Shown piece after piece: positions 30,864-39,732 of a stretch of DNA of 64,000 bases. Source of the DNA: Alphaproteobacteria bacterium. Lineage in GTDB: Bacteria > Pseudomonadota > Alphaproteobacteria > UBA828. Within the stretch, counting starts at the first letter, position 1; each line of letters starts with the position of its first letter. The translations under genes and the position numbers were made by a program. The notes below the pieces were generated by a model. It saw only the letters and a program-made list of their open reading frames with translations, made no database searches and was not told the origin of the DNA. The stretch lies in NCBI GenBank assembly GCA_022820945.1, contig JAJEEP010000127.1:1-64000 (forward strand). The letters run 5' to 3'.

Positions 30864-33800
30864 ACGCAACGAAGGAGACAATGACGATGTGGATCGAAAG
30901 GAAAGTGTTCGTAGAGGATTGCGACGGCGAGATCAGGGGTATCGACCTGAACGCGCTCGGCAACCTGTACGATCCGGTGGCGCTTCTCGGCGACGCCGGC
31001 ATGGGAAAGACCACGCTCATGCGCCAAGTGTGCGAGAAGCATGGCGAGACATACATTCACGCGGCCAGGCTGCTGAAGGCCGACGATCCCGGCTCCCTGC
31101 TGCCGGAATTCGGACGTGTCCATGTGGACGGCCTCGACGAGATCGCGTCCACCGGCCGCGGCAGCGCCCTCGATGCAGTGCTGGGTCAACTGGTCAAGGC
31201 TGGCAAACCGGAATTCACGGTGTCCTGCCGCAGCGCCGAGTGGCGCGAAGCCGTGGACCGCGCGAGGATCGAGAACGAGTATGGCCGCGAGCTCAAGACG
31301 TTCTACCTGATACCATTCGACGACGCTGAAACCCGTGCGTTCCTGGAGCGCGAGTTTCCCGGCGTCGAGGTGCACGCTCTCCTGGAGAAGCTGGAGAGCC
31401 GGGCGCTGATCCGCGCCTGCATGAATCCGCTGAACCTGCGTCTGTTGGGCGAGATCGCGCGGGCCGGGGGCGGACTTCCCCGGAACCGCGCCGAGCTCTT
31501 CGCCCAGGGGTGCCGCGCGATGCTCGCTCACGACGCCAGCCCGGGCATCGTTCCTGCGGTCCGCAGCGACGAGGACGAGCTGCTGCTGGCCTCCGGTGCG
31601 ATCTGCGCGACGCTGCTTCTGTGCGATCTCATGGGCGTGCACGACGGAAACCTCGCGGAGACCCCGGCAGGCTTCCTGAACGTTTCCGATGTCCGCGGGC
31701 TCCCCTTCGCCGGCGCGGCCGCCGACGCGCTCAGAACACGGCTGTTCCAGGCCGACGGGGAGGGGCGCTTCTCCTGCCTGCACCGCGCGATCGCCGAATA
31801 TCTCGGGGCCGCATGGCTGTCCCGTTGTGTTGCCGAGGGTCCCACCGGCGCCGGCATCCTTTCGCTGTTCGGCCCGGGCGGGGGCGTTCCCGGCGCGCTG
31901 CGCGGGCTCCACGCCTGGATTGCGCGCCTCAGCCCGGCCCTGGCCGCCCGCTGCCTCGCGGCGGATCCCCATGCGGTGCTGCGCGAGGGCGAGATGGAGA
32001 CGCTTGCCCCGGACCGGGCCCGCACTCTTCTCGCCGCGCTGAAAGAGCGCTCGGGAGAGGACCCGTGCTTCGACGCCGAGGACCGGGGCGTTCACCGGGG
32101 CTCGGGACTGATGAGGCGGGAGCTCAAGGACGACATCGTCGGGGTTCTGGCCGAGCCCGGCCCACATGCGCAGCTTTCGGCGTTCCTGATCGAAGCGATG
32201 GGCGGGACGGACCTGTCCGGGGAAGACGGCCGGTTGCTGGAGGGCATCCTGTTCGATCGAGACCGCGATTACCGGGAGCGCGCCGCTGCGTTCTGGTCGC
32301 TGGACGCGAACGCCCCGGCCGATGACGAAGCCGCGGCGCTTCGGCTTCTCGACCTGGGCGATGCCGGCTCCGCACGGCTGGCCTGTGAGATACTCGGGAG
32401 CCTTGAACTGGACGATGGAACTGCAAGGTGGTCTCCGTCCGCCGACCGCATGGAAGCGAAGCCTGGCGGAGAGGACGACACGGAGCCGCAGGCGGCGGCA
32501 TCTTCGCGCCGGGAACCGTTCGGCGCTCTCGACACGGCCCGACTGGCCGCGTTGCTCGACTTCATCGCCGAGGGCGCGCCCGCCGCGCTCGCGGAGGCCG
32601 AAGATTGGCAGAGGGAGACGCTCACGGATATGGGAAGACATCTTGCGGCCCGGGTGCTGGAAGCCGATTCGGCCGTCGCGGCGGACCGGGTCTGGGCGTG
32701 GATTCGCTGGACCGGCGAGGCCGGCGCCGCAGCCCCACGGGAACGGCTGGCGGAGATATTCGGCCGCGAACGCGCGCTGCGCGCCGCGGTTCTGGAGCAT
32801 GCGCTGACGACACCTCGCCCGGGCAGCGTCCGGTCGGCCTGCCTGGAACTCAGGAAGACAGGCCTCGGTATCGGTGCGGCGGCGGCGGACCACGATGAAC
32901 TGGCAGAGGCGCTTCGCATTCGTTCGGAGAACGGCTCGATCGATCCCGAGACGTGGCGGGGCATCATCGAGGCCGCCCGCCCGGTACTCCATAATGCCGG
33001 GCTGGTGAGCGGCGGGCCGGCCCTGAGCCTGGCGGCTCTGCAGAATGCACGGGACAGGGACGGCGGCTCCGGTGCCGGGACGGCGGTGCAAGTCCACAGG
33101 CAAGCGCATCGTGCGGCGCTGGCCGGGCAGGCCGACAGCATTGCGGCCGGGGACTTCAGGGTCCTGGCGCTGCCTGCCGCCGTCTATCTGGGCCGGTTCG
33201 ACAGGCTCGGCGAAAACGTGAACGGCGACCCCTCGCTCGCTCCCCGCGAGCGGCTGCGGGACTTTCTCGGTGAGGACCTCTGCGAGCGGGTTCTGAACGG
33301 CTTCGTCGCCGTACTCGGACGCACCGAGCTGCCCCACGCTTCGGCGATAGCGCAAATCCACTGTGCGGGCAACGAGCACGAGGCGGAGGCGCCGCTGATC
33401 TGCGGTGTCGACGTGGCGCTTCACCGGGGCCTGCCCCTCGACACGATCGGGCGGGCGGCACTGGACGCCGCCTACATGGCCTGGCGGCGTGTGCCGATGA
33501 GCGTCTCCGGCGGACAGATCGATATCGAATTCGCGCTGAGGGAGATGGTGTTCACGGGCGTGGAGGACATGGAGCGGCATTTCCGGGCGAGCATCGAGCC
33601 TCAGCTCGCATGCAACGCGGAGTTCGTCCGCGAGCTCGACAGCCTCGGCGGAGAGTACGGCAGTGGCTTCCACGAATTGGCCGGCCGTCTCTCGCTCGAG
33701 TGGCTGCGTGCCTATCCCGGACTGCACGGGCAGGCGCAGAGGGAACTGATGACCTGCGCGCTTGAGGACGCGACGCGCGACGCGGTGCAGCGGTTGATCG

Positions 33801-34309
33801 TCGATTGCCGCGACAGGGCGCACCCGGATGAGTGCGCGAAGCTGTCGTGGCTGTCGGTGGCCTGCGTCGTAGACCTGGAGGGATGCAGGGACGCGTTGCT
33901 GGACGCGGCGGAAAACAGTCCGGACTTCATCGCGTTCGTCCGGGAGCGGATCGGAAGCGCGTTCCTCTTTGGCGAAGTGCCGCTCGATACTCTCCGGTTC
34001 GTCGTGGAGGTCTTCGGCACACGCTGGCCCAGGATGGTCCAATGGCCCGGAAGTGGCCGCACCGGCGGCGGCTGGAACGATCCCGGGGGCGCGAGCGCGT
34101 TCATCGAGCGCACCATCCATGCCATCGCCAGCCGGCCAGAGCCCGAGGCGGAAGACGTCTTGAAGAGCCTGATCTACAACCACGCGCCGAGCTACGCCGA
34201 TACGGCGAAGGAAGCGCTGGCCTTCCAGCGCATGACCCGGCGCGCTCATGATCACGAGATCCCCACTGTGGCCGAACTTCAGGCGCTGATTATGGACGCA
34301 CCGGACTAG
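30860..34309 (+). CDS. Large STAND/NACHT-like P-loop NTPase, probable defence protein
   Basis: 1149 aa from ATG 30860; ATG 30881 (MTMWIER) would remove seven residues. The N-terminal NTPase has Walker A GDAGMGKTT (residues ~44-52), a Walker B-like VHVDGLDEIAS (~88-98) and a sensor-like FTVSCRSAEWREAV, then a helical segment (ALIRACMNPLNLRLLGEI). The rest is a long alpha-helical region with Leu/Ala-rich periodicity, consistent with a repeat sensor domain, and a C-terminus without recognisable effector motifs. STAND NTPases of this size often detect phage proteins and act by abortive mechanisms, and they travel on mobile elements. That role is inferred from architecture and location. Codon use matches the neighbours, and no hairpin repeats are present. 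Confidence 0.6.
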   Translation: MNATKETMTMWIERKVFVEDCDGEIRGIDLNALGNLYDPVALLGDAGMGKTTLMRQVCEKHGETYIHAARLLKADDPGSLLPEFGRVHVDGLDEIASTGRGSALDAVLGQLVKAGKPEFTVSCRSAEWREAVDRARIENEYGRELKTFYLIPFDDAETRAFLEREFPGVEVHALLEKLESRALIRACMNPLNLRLLGEIARAGGGLPRNRAELFAQGCRAMLAHDASPGIVPAVRSDEDELLLASGAICATLLLCDLMGVHDGNLAETPAGFLNVSDVRGLPFAGAAADALRTRLFQADGEGRFSCLHRAIAEYLGAAWLSRCVAEGPTGAGILSLFGPGGGVPGALRGLHAWIARLSPALAARCLAADPHAVLREGEMETLAPDRARTLLAALKERSGEDPCFDAEDRGVHRGSGLMRRELKDDIVGVLAEPGPHAQLSAFLIEAMGGTDLSGEDGRLLEGILFDRDRDYRERAAAFWSLDANAPADDEAAALRLLDLGDAGSARLACEILGSLELDDGTARWSPSADRMEAKPGGEDDTEPQAAASSRREPFGALDTARLAALLDFIAEGAPAALAEAEDWQRETLTDMGRHLAARVLEADSAVAADRVWAWIRWTGEAGAAAPRERLAEIFGRERALRAAVLEHALTTPRPGSVRSACLELRKTGLGIGAAAADHDELAEALRIRSENGSIDPETWRGIIEAARPVLHNAGLVSGGPALSLAALQNARDRDGGSGAGTAVQVHRQAHRAALAGQADSIAAGDFRVLALPAAVYLGRFDRLGENVNGDPSLAPRERLRDFLGEDLCERVLNGFVAVLGRTELPHASAIAQIHCAGNEHEAEAPLICGVDVALHRGLPLDTIGRAALDAAYMAWRRVPMSVSGGQIDIEFALREMVFTGVEDMERHFRASIEPQLACNAEFVRELDSLGGEYGSGFHELAGRLSLEWLRAYPGLHGQAQRELMTCALEDATRDAVQRLIVDCRDRAHPDECAKLSWLSVACVVDLEGCRDALLDAAENSPDFIAFVRERIGSAFLFGEVPLDTLRFVVEVFGTRWPRMVQWPGSGRTGGGWNDPGGASAFIERTIHAIASRPEPEAEDVLKSLIYNHAPSYADTAKEALAFQRMTRRAHDHEIPTVAELQALIMDAPD

Positions 34310-34522
34310 ATTCGCCGCCATGATCGTGCGCGCTGCCATGTCAAGGCTCATTGCCACCTGATGTTCGGAATCTTGGTGCTGTCGGTCGACCAGCTCATGC
34401 TCCTTCCAACTTGACCGGCACTGTTCCCGGCATGTCGGCGCGGGCGCGAGGAGGAACCACGTCCGCGTTTGCGGCGCGTGCGACACCAGAATGATCCCGA
34501 AGTGCACCGAGGGGGTACGACA

Positions 34523-34639
34523 TCAGAACTGCACATACGGCACCTCGATTGCCTCGAACCGTCCGAACCAGATCCACGCCAGCACTGCCAAGATGCACAC
34601 GGCCAGGTAGACCAGCCGTAGCCAGCGACGAAACGTCAT
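34523..34639 (-). CDS. DltX-like 38-aa membrane miniprotein
   Basis: ATG at 34639 overlaps the stop of the MBOAT gene (ATGA). The protein starts MTFRRWLRLVYLAVCILAVL, with one transmembrane helix, and ends FEAIEVPYVQF. DltX proteins of dlt operons are about 50 aa, have one helix and end in a conserved aromatic C-terminal motif that carries the D-alanyl group between DltB and DltD. The size, helix, aromatic ending and gene position all match. The gene is last in a minus-strand operon and converges on the NTPase gene. Confidence 0.6.
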   Translation of the reverse strand: MTFRRWLRLVYLAVCILAVLAWIWFGRFEAIEVPYVQF

Positions 34640-35718
34640 TTCCAGACTCCATGGGCAACGGCCGAGAGCCCTAGCACGTAGGCCAGGGACAAGACGCGAA
34701 TTACCCCTAACGGGATACGGCGACGGCTCGCCCAAGGCTGGACGACAGCGAGTCCAAGACCGTGGCCAAGACCCCAAATCAAAAAGCCGAGTGTAAATTC
34801 ATGCCACAGGCCCATGAAGACGAAGGCGGCGATCAGTGCGAATCTGGCGTGCCTGGTCGAGACGAGTAGGGGCAGGTAAATGTACTGCATTACGAAGTCG
34901 GCCATAGAACGGTGCCAGCGTTTCCAGAAGTCGGCCAGATCCGTGGCCAGGTGCGGCTTGTTGAAATTCTGCGGCACCTCGAAGCCGAAGAGCAGCGCCG
35001 TGCCCTCAGCCATGCGTGAGTAACCGTAGAAGGTAGAGAACAGGAAAGCGAAGCCGAGAAGCGGATCGACCAGGATGCGCAGGATCCAGGAGGCTGCCCA
35101 ATTGCCGTCTTCGGCCAGGGCACCGCCGAGGGTGCCGGCGTATTCGATGGCGACACTCGCGATGCCGGCGAAGGCGAACAAGTAGGCGAAGCCTTCGAAG
35201 AGCCGGAACAGACCCTCGGGATAATTCGGCCTGTTCCTGGCCTTCAGCGTGTTCCAGATACGCAAGCCGTTGAACACGGGACCGGATGGTAAGGCAGCGA
35301 AGAAAAACGTCGCCAGAAGAAGTCCGGGAACGAAATCAGAAATGTCTCTCTGTTCCTTGAGAGCTGCCGCCACAGTCATCATCTGGCGGATGATGAAGAA
35401 CGCACTCCCGAGCCAGAGAATCGGATTGGTCGTGAGGGTTCCGGTGACGTCGGGCACGAACAGGAGCAGCAGAATCAAGTAAGGCATGCGGGCCTTGACG
35501 CGCGAACTTTCGGCTATCCGGCCGACCAGGTACACGCCCCCGCAGGCGGCAAACGAGGTCAGCGCGAACACCAACGCCAGCGGATGCACGATGAACAGGA
35601 GCACCGCGCCCGGCATGCATCCCCAGAACAGCCGGTTCAGAGCGCCGTAGGGCCAAATCGCGTGAGACAGACCTACCGAGACCAGGATGAAGACGAGGAA
35701 GGATACCGGATCAATCAT
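34636..35718 (-). CDS. dltB: DltB-like membrane-bound O-acyltransferase (MBOAT)
   Basis: 360 aa from ATG 35718 (MIDPVSFLVF); an upstream TTG would add eight residues. It is a polytopic protein. NFNKPHLATDLADFWKRWH is the MBOAT signature with the first histidine. FMGLWHEFTLGFLIWGLGHG contains the catalytic region histidine. It would take an acyl group from a carrier protein at the inner face and hand it outward. It overlaps the SGNH gene by 8 bases and the DltX-like gene by 4. Alginate and peptidoglycan acetylation MBOATs are alternatives, but the neighbouring adenylation and carrier genes point to Dlt chemistry. Confidence 0.8.
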   Translation of the reverse strand: MIDPVSFLVFILVSVGLSHAIWPYGALNRLFWGCMPGAVLLFIVHPLALVFALTSFAACGGVYLVGRIAESSRVKARMPYLILLLLFVPDVTGTLTTNPILWLGSAFFIIRQMMTVAAALKEQRDISDFVPGLLLATFFFAALPSGPVFNGLRIWNTLKARNRPNYPEGLFRLFEGFAYLFAFAGIASVAIEYAGTLGGALAEDGNWAASWILRILVDPLLGFAFLFSTFYGYSRMAEGTALLFGFEVPQNFNKPHLATDLADFWKRWHRSMADFVMQYIYLPLLVSTRHARFALIAAFVFMGLWHEFTLGFLIWGLGHGLGLAVVQPWASRRRIPLGVIRVLSLAYVLGLSAVAHGVWK

Positions 35719-36880
35719 CGAGTTCTGACGGTGCCGGGACAAGCGCTCGCGATTTCAGCAGGCGTTGCGCCATGAGTGCTGTGGTCAATGCCCCGACCGG
35801 CGAGCGTTCCACATGAGCATCGTCGTACCAGAGTGGACCGAAATTCGCGCTGATTTCGCCATAGAGGTCGAAGAGATGAACGTGCCGCTCAAAGCGAGCC
35901 ATGACAAAATCGAGCAATTCCGCACGGTCGAGTACGTACCCGTATAGCGGCAAGGGAAGGACTACAATTTCGGCATCCCGATCGAGGATACGCTCGATCA
36001 TCGACACGAGGACATTGACCTCACCCCGTCTATAGTCAGCCCCCAAATCGTATGGATAGGCAATGCCGCCGGGGCTGTTGAACTGCCAGTCCTTCAATGC
36101 GCGGGCTTCCGCTTGCCGGGCGACATCTATCTCCAGTGCCTGGACAAGGTCCGCCAAGCCGGTATCCGGTTCGAACTCTCCGTAACTGAATGAGAAGTCG
36201 GATGGCCACTCAGCCTCACGTCTCCAGTCGTCGCGCGCGCAGGCGGAGAGTTCCCATTCCTGGTTCGGATCCCGAAGCGCCTGGTACATCAGGGCACCCG
36301 ACCGCAGGGCAACGCCTCTGAGGCGTTGGCTCCAAAGACTGAGAACACTCTCACTTCTCGTGAACGGCATGGCGACGGACGGCTGGCTGAGAAGTTGCTC
36401 AAAGCGGAGAAGGTTGACGTCCCTCAAGTAGTTGTAGTCTTCCGGGGCAAGCGCGAGGCCGCGTTGGGCCAGGCGGTTGACGCTGCGTTCGGTCATGAAC
36501 ATGATTTCGAGTGCCACGACCGCGGGAGATCCTCGCGCCTCCAGATAGTTCTCCAGAAGCCCGCTCATCGTCCTCAGCGGATTGTGGCCGAGAGACAGAC
36601 GGTCGACGCGGACCCGGCGACCGAGTTCCGCGCTCAGGATGTGCTCCATAGCCACGGGGTCAAGAGCCACCCCGATCCTGCTGCTGCCGACTATGAGAAC
36701 GTCTGCCGCCGGTTCGCCCGCTTGGGAGAGCAGCAGGTTGCAGCGGCCCATCGAATTCGCCGGCCCGGCCCGGTTTCCGTCGAGCCAGAGAAGACCTGAG
36801 ATCAGGGCAGCACATCCGGCCAACAGGACGACGCGGAACATGAATGAAGCCCTGTCAGGCGTTCGGTGCGATGCGCTCAT
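35711..36880 (-). CDS. SGNH/DltD-like periplasmic acyltransferase partner
   Basis: 389 aa from ATG 36880 (MSASHRTPDR), or 376 aa from ATG 36841 (MFRVVLLAGC), which lies just past the upstream stop. An N-terminal membrane anchor (VVLLAGCAALISGLLWL) is followed by DVLIVGSSRIGVALDP, the SGNH block with the candidate serine, and by WYDDAHVERSPVGALTTAL, the Asp-His pair near the C-terminus. The layout of a single anchor plus an extracytoplasmic SGNH domain is that of DltD and AlgX/AlgJ-type proteins. It would accept or hydrolyse the acyl group delivered by the MBOAT. Confidence 0.7.
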   Translation of the reverse strand: MSASHRTPDRASFMFRVVLLAGCAALISGLLWLDGNRAGPANSMGRCNLLLSQAGEPAADVLIVGSSRIGVALDPVAMEHILSAELGRRVRVDRLSLGHNPLRTMSGLLENYLEARGSPAVVALEIMFMTERSVNRLAQRGLALAPEDYNYLRDVNLLRFEQLLSQPSVAMPFTRSESVLSLWSQRLRGVALRSGALMYQALRDPNQEWELSACARDDWRREAEWPSDFSFSYGEFEPDTGLADLVQALEIDVARQAEARALKDWQFNSPGGIAYPYDLGADYRRGEVNVLVSMIERILDRDAEIVVLPLPLYGYVLDRAELLDFVMARFERHVHLFDLYGEISANFGPLWYDDAHVERSPVGALTTALMAQRLLKSRALVPAPSELDD

Positions 36881-38381
36881 GCAAGGCGTGTCGGTCGAGT
36901 TTCCCGTGTGCTGTGAGAGGGAGAGCATCGATCACGAAGGTCCGCTGGGGCAACATGTAGCTGGGAAGGCCCAGTTCCTGGCTCGTTAGTTTCGGTGCCT
37001 CGCGGTCGCCGACAAGAAACAGGATCAGCTCGGTCGGACGCCGGGGCGGATGGGCGATGACGGCGAGCGCGTCCGATTCCAGTCGCCTTCGCAACCGATG
37101 CTCGATCTCCAGGAGTTCGATTCGGTGGCCGCCGATCTTTACCTGAAGATCGAGCCGATCAAGGTAGTAGAGCCGCCCCCCTCTCGATCGAACGCGATCG
37201 CCCGTGCGATAAAAGTGCAGGCCCTTGCTGTCCGCGATGAACGGTGAGGGCAGGCCCGGATCGAGGTAGCCGGCAAAGCGCTGCGGTGTCGCCAGCAGCA
37301 GCTCGCCGACGATGCCGTTCTGCTCAGGAGAAACGGGGACGACTTCTTCGTCCACGAGCAGCGCAGCCGTGCAATCCGGAAAGGCGGTCCCGATCGAGAC
37401 GACGCCTGATTCTGAAAGGTCGGGATGGTCCTCCCAGCGCTGGGCCGTGACGGCGACAGTGCACTCGGTCGGCCCATAGGTGTTCCAGATCTCGGTGCCG
37501 CACGCCGCCCTGTTCCAGTCTCTGGCAAGCTGGTGGGTCAGCGCCTCGCCGTTGAACATGCTCAGTCGGAGCGTGCCGAGAGACTCGTGGTCGGCACCGC
37601 GGTGTTGGAGCACGACGCGCGCCAACGACGGGACCGACACCCAGACGGTAATTCTGTTATTCGCCACAAATGGAGCGGGGTTGAAGAGATCGATTTGTCG
37701 GGCCGGGCACAAGGTGCATCCGTTCAGAAGTGAGAGATATATTTCGTGCACGCTGACATCGAAGGAGAGTTCGCAGAACTGCGAGCACACGTCTTCGGGT
37801 CTGTAATCGATGACTGCGCCCAGATTCTCGATGAAGCTCGCGAGATTGTCGTAGGAGATGGGTACGCCCTTCGGCTCGCCCGTCGAACCCGAGGTGAAGA
37901 GGATGTAAGCAATCCCCTGATCTTCGTCGCTTACACCCCAGTCGATTGCACCGCCCGCCGATTCGTCGACCGGTAGGTCGGTGTCCGCCACGACGGTATC
38001 GTCCGATGCGATGCCAAGGCCGGTCGCCAAGCCCCGGTTGGCTTGCGTGCACACCGTGACGTCGACACCTGCCTGCCTCAGGATGCTCCGCAGCCGGCTC
38101 GGCGGGTACTTGGCGTTCAGCGGAACGTACGGGCGGCCGAGAGCGATGGCAGCCCACATGGCGGCATAGGCCGTCGCCGAGCGATCCAGCAGCAATCCGA
38201 CGGGGCCGCCCTGCGCGCGCTTCGGGTTCCGCAGTTCGAGGCAGAGCCTCCCGACCAGCCGGGAGAAATCGCCGTAGCTCAGGCTTTCTCCGGGCGCACG
38301 AACGGCGGTTCGCTGGGCGTAGCGGTCGATAGTTATCTGCATCCGCGCGAGGAGTGCCTTGCGACCGCCTTGACCGGACAT
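36855..38381 (-). CDS. Stand-alone adenylation enzyme, DltA-like
   Basis: 508 aa; ATG 38381 overlaps the carrier gene stop by one base (TGATG). The core motifs of the ANL superfamily are all present: YILFTSGSTGEPKGVP (phosphate loop), IWNTYGPTECTVAVTAQRW, FYRTGDRVR, VKIGGHRIELLEIE and LTAHGKLDRHAL with the catalytic lysine. Length and the NTYGPTExTVAVT signature resemble D-alanine:carrier ligase DltA. The substrate cannot be fixed without modelling the pocket, and another small amino acid is possible. It would adenylate the acid and load the adjacent carrier protein. Confidence 0.75.
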   Translation of the reverse strand: MSGQGGRKALLARMQITIDRYAQRTAVRAPGESLSYGDFSRLVGRLCLELRNPKRAQGGPVGLLLDRSATAYAAMWAAIALGRPYVPLNAKYPPSRLRSILRQAGVDVTVCTQANRGLATGLGIASDDTVVADTDLPVDESAGGAIDWGVSDEDQGIAYILFTSGSTGEPKGVPISYDNLASFIENLGAVIDYRPEDVCSQFCELSFDVSVHEIYLSLLNGCTLCPARQIDLFNPAPFVANNRITVWVSVPSLARVVLQHRGADHESLGTLRLSMFNGEALTHQLARDWNRAACGTEIWNTYGPTECTVAVTAQRWEDHPDLSESGVVSIGTAFPDCTAALLVDEEVVPVSPEQNGIVGELLLATPQRFAGYLDPGLPSPFIADSKGLHFYRTGDRVRSRGGRLYYLDRLDLQVKIGGHRIELLEIEHRLRRRLESDALAVIAHPPRRPTELILFLVGDREAPKLTSQELGLPSYMLPQRTFVIDALPLTAHGKLDRHALHERIAPNA

Positions 38382-38632
38382 CAGACGGTCACTGCTTCCA
38401 GATAACGATGAAGAGACGCGACCGATATGTAGTGCACCGCGTCATCGAAATCGGGATCGATATCGAAGGCCTTGTTGACCGCGCAAAAGACACTCATGAA
38501 AGAGAGAGAATCCCATTCGCCGACCGTCTCCATCGAGGCTGAAGGACCAAGGGTCAGTTCCGCATTGCCGCTCTCATGACGCAATGTCGACTGGATGATT
38601 TCGATAATGCGCGCCTCCAGTGAGTCAGCCAT
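38381..38632 (-). CDS. DltC-like acyl carrier protein
   Basis: 83 aa from ATG 38632. A four-helix carrier protein pattern is seen: EARIIEIIQSTLR, then GEWDSLSFMSVFCAVNKAF with Ser of the DSL motif as the phosphopantetheine site, and VASLHRYLEAV as the last helix. It overlaps the sulfotransferase gene by 8 bases and the adenylation gene by one base. It is expected to be loaded by the adenylation enzyme and read by the MBOAT. Confidence 0.8.
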   Translation of the reverse strand: MADSLEARIIEIIQSTLRHESGNAELTLGPSASMETVGEWDSLSFMSVFCAVNKAFDIDPDFDDAVHYISVASLHRYLEAVTV

Positions 38633-39656
38633 AGATTTCGTCCTCCAGGGGACGTGCTCGTTCCGCGTAGAATGCCCGTTCCGCCGCACTCCAGCTTGCG
38701 ACGCGACCGATCTGGTAGGATTGACGCTGATTGGTCTTCGATCCCGAAGACTCAAGGCATCGGGAAAGCGTTGCAGGGGAGAGAACCTCCATCTGCTGCA
38801 GCAAGTCTGTCCAGAATTTCTCCGGTCTTTCGACCAGGTCCTCGAAGAAGAGTCGATGGCAATTCGCGTTGTCGCGAGCGAACCGGTGCAGGTGTCCATT
38901 GACTGCCGTCCAGAGCCAGGTGTTGCGCTGGATGGCGGACCACTTCGACCATGACGCGTGATCTCTGTGATCGGGATCCGGCTTGAGCCTGCCGAGCGAG
39001 ATGAACTTTTCACGGTCCGTGAGCGGCTTGGATCGATCCGGCCAACCTGCCGGCTGCAGGTCCTCACCGCTCGTGATCGTCGCCGATCGAACGAACCCCT
39101 CGCAGCGGCGGAAGATCACGAACAGCAAGGCGTCCGGGTGGCGTCTGGCAATCGCCTCGACCAGGGGCGCATTGTAGAAGGCCGCGTCGACAATCAGTCG
39201 CGCTCCGTCAGCGGCGGCGCTGAGGGCAGCCAAGTTGCGCTTCTCGGCGACGAGCCGGTCGGCGTAGTCCGGGTCGTGCCAAGCCTTGCGGTTGTGAACA
39301 TTGATCAGGGGCAGTCGCGGAACTCGCCCGGCCCCCAGCTGATGGCCCTCGTGCAGCCCCACCACGTCCGGCAGTCGGTCAAGGCACTCCGCCAGAAACA
39401 TCGTCGCGGTGCGGCCGGTGCTCGCGCAACAGACAAATTGAGCCGTCGCGGGCGCAGGAATTCCGTCCGCTTCTCGCCGGGAGGAAATACAATCACGCAC
39501 CACTGTCTGCGACTCTCCGTTCCATAATCGACTCTCTTGTTGTGGCCTCCGACCGAAGCAGCGGTCCCAGGCAGCGGCCGGCTTCATGCACTCGTGCAGC
39601 GGCTTTCCGAAAGGACTTTCATTCAAGCGATTCGAGGCTGATCGAGCAGTAAACAT
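38625..39656 (-). CDS. Sulfotransferase-family protein
   Basis: 343 aa from ATG 39656; start uncertain because the conserved part begins near residue 70. FVCCASTGRTATMFLAECL fits the phosphate-binding loop of PAPS-dependent sulfotransferases, and LFVIFRRCEGFVRSATI fits the second PAPS segment with Arg/Ser. Trp-rich NTWLWTAVNGHLHRF and LFFEDLVERPEKFW also match the family (…ED…P). It is the second gene of the minus-strand cassette and overlaps the carrier gene. It could sulfate a surface glycan or lipid acylated by the Dlt-like enzymes, but a substrate cannot be read from sequence. Confidence 0.6.
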   Translation of the reverse strand: MFTARSASNRLNESPFGKPLHECMKPAAAWDRCFGRRPQQESRLWNGESQTVVRDCISSRREADGIPAPATAQFVCCASTGRTATMFLAECLDRLPDVVGLHEGHQLGAGRVPRLPLINVHNRKAWHDPDYADRLVAEKRNLAALSAAADGARLIVDAAFYNAPLVEAIARRHPDALLFVIFRRCEGFVRSATITSGEDLQPAGWPDRSKPLTDREKFISLGRLKPDPDHRDHASWSKWSAIQRNTWLWTAVNGHLHRFARDNANCHRLFFEDLVERPEKFWTDLLQQMEVLSPATLSRCLESSGSKTNQRQSYQIGRVASWSAAERAFYAERARPLEDEIYG

Positions 39657-39732
39657 AAGCGCATTTCTCGACTGTAATGTTCGATAGAAGATCCTTCATC
39701 GCACGTGCATCTTCTCTTGCGGTGGCTTCTTT

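Noticed and set aside
27064-31056. 1330-aa open frame on the minus strand, antisense to traD/traI
   Set aside because: Its composition is what an antisense frame of GC-rich codons gives; the plus strand carries full relaxase and coupling-protein motifs.
30407-34507. 1366-aa open frame on the minus strand, antisense to the NTPase gene
   Set aside because: No motifs or ribosome site; it mirrors the sense gene and is explained by GC-rich third positions.
38381-39067. Longer carrier-protein gene starting near 39067
   Set aside because: The upstream part is a shadow of the sulfotransferase gene; carrier homology begins at the ATG 38632.
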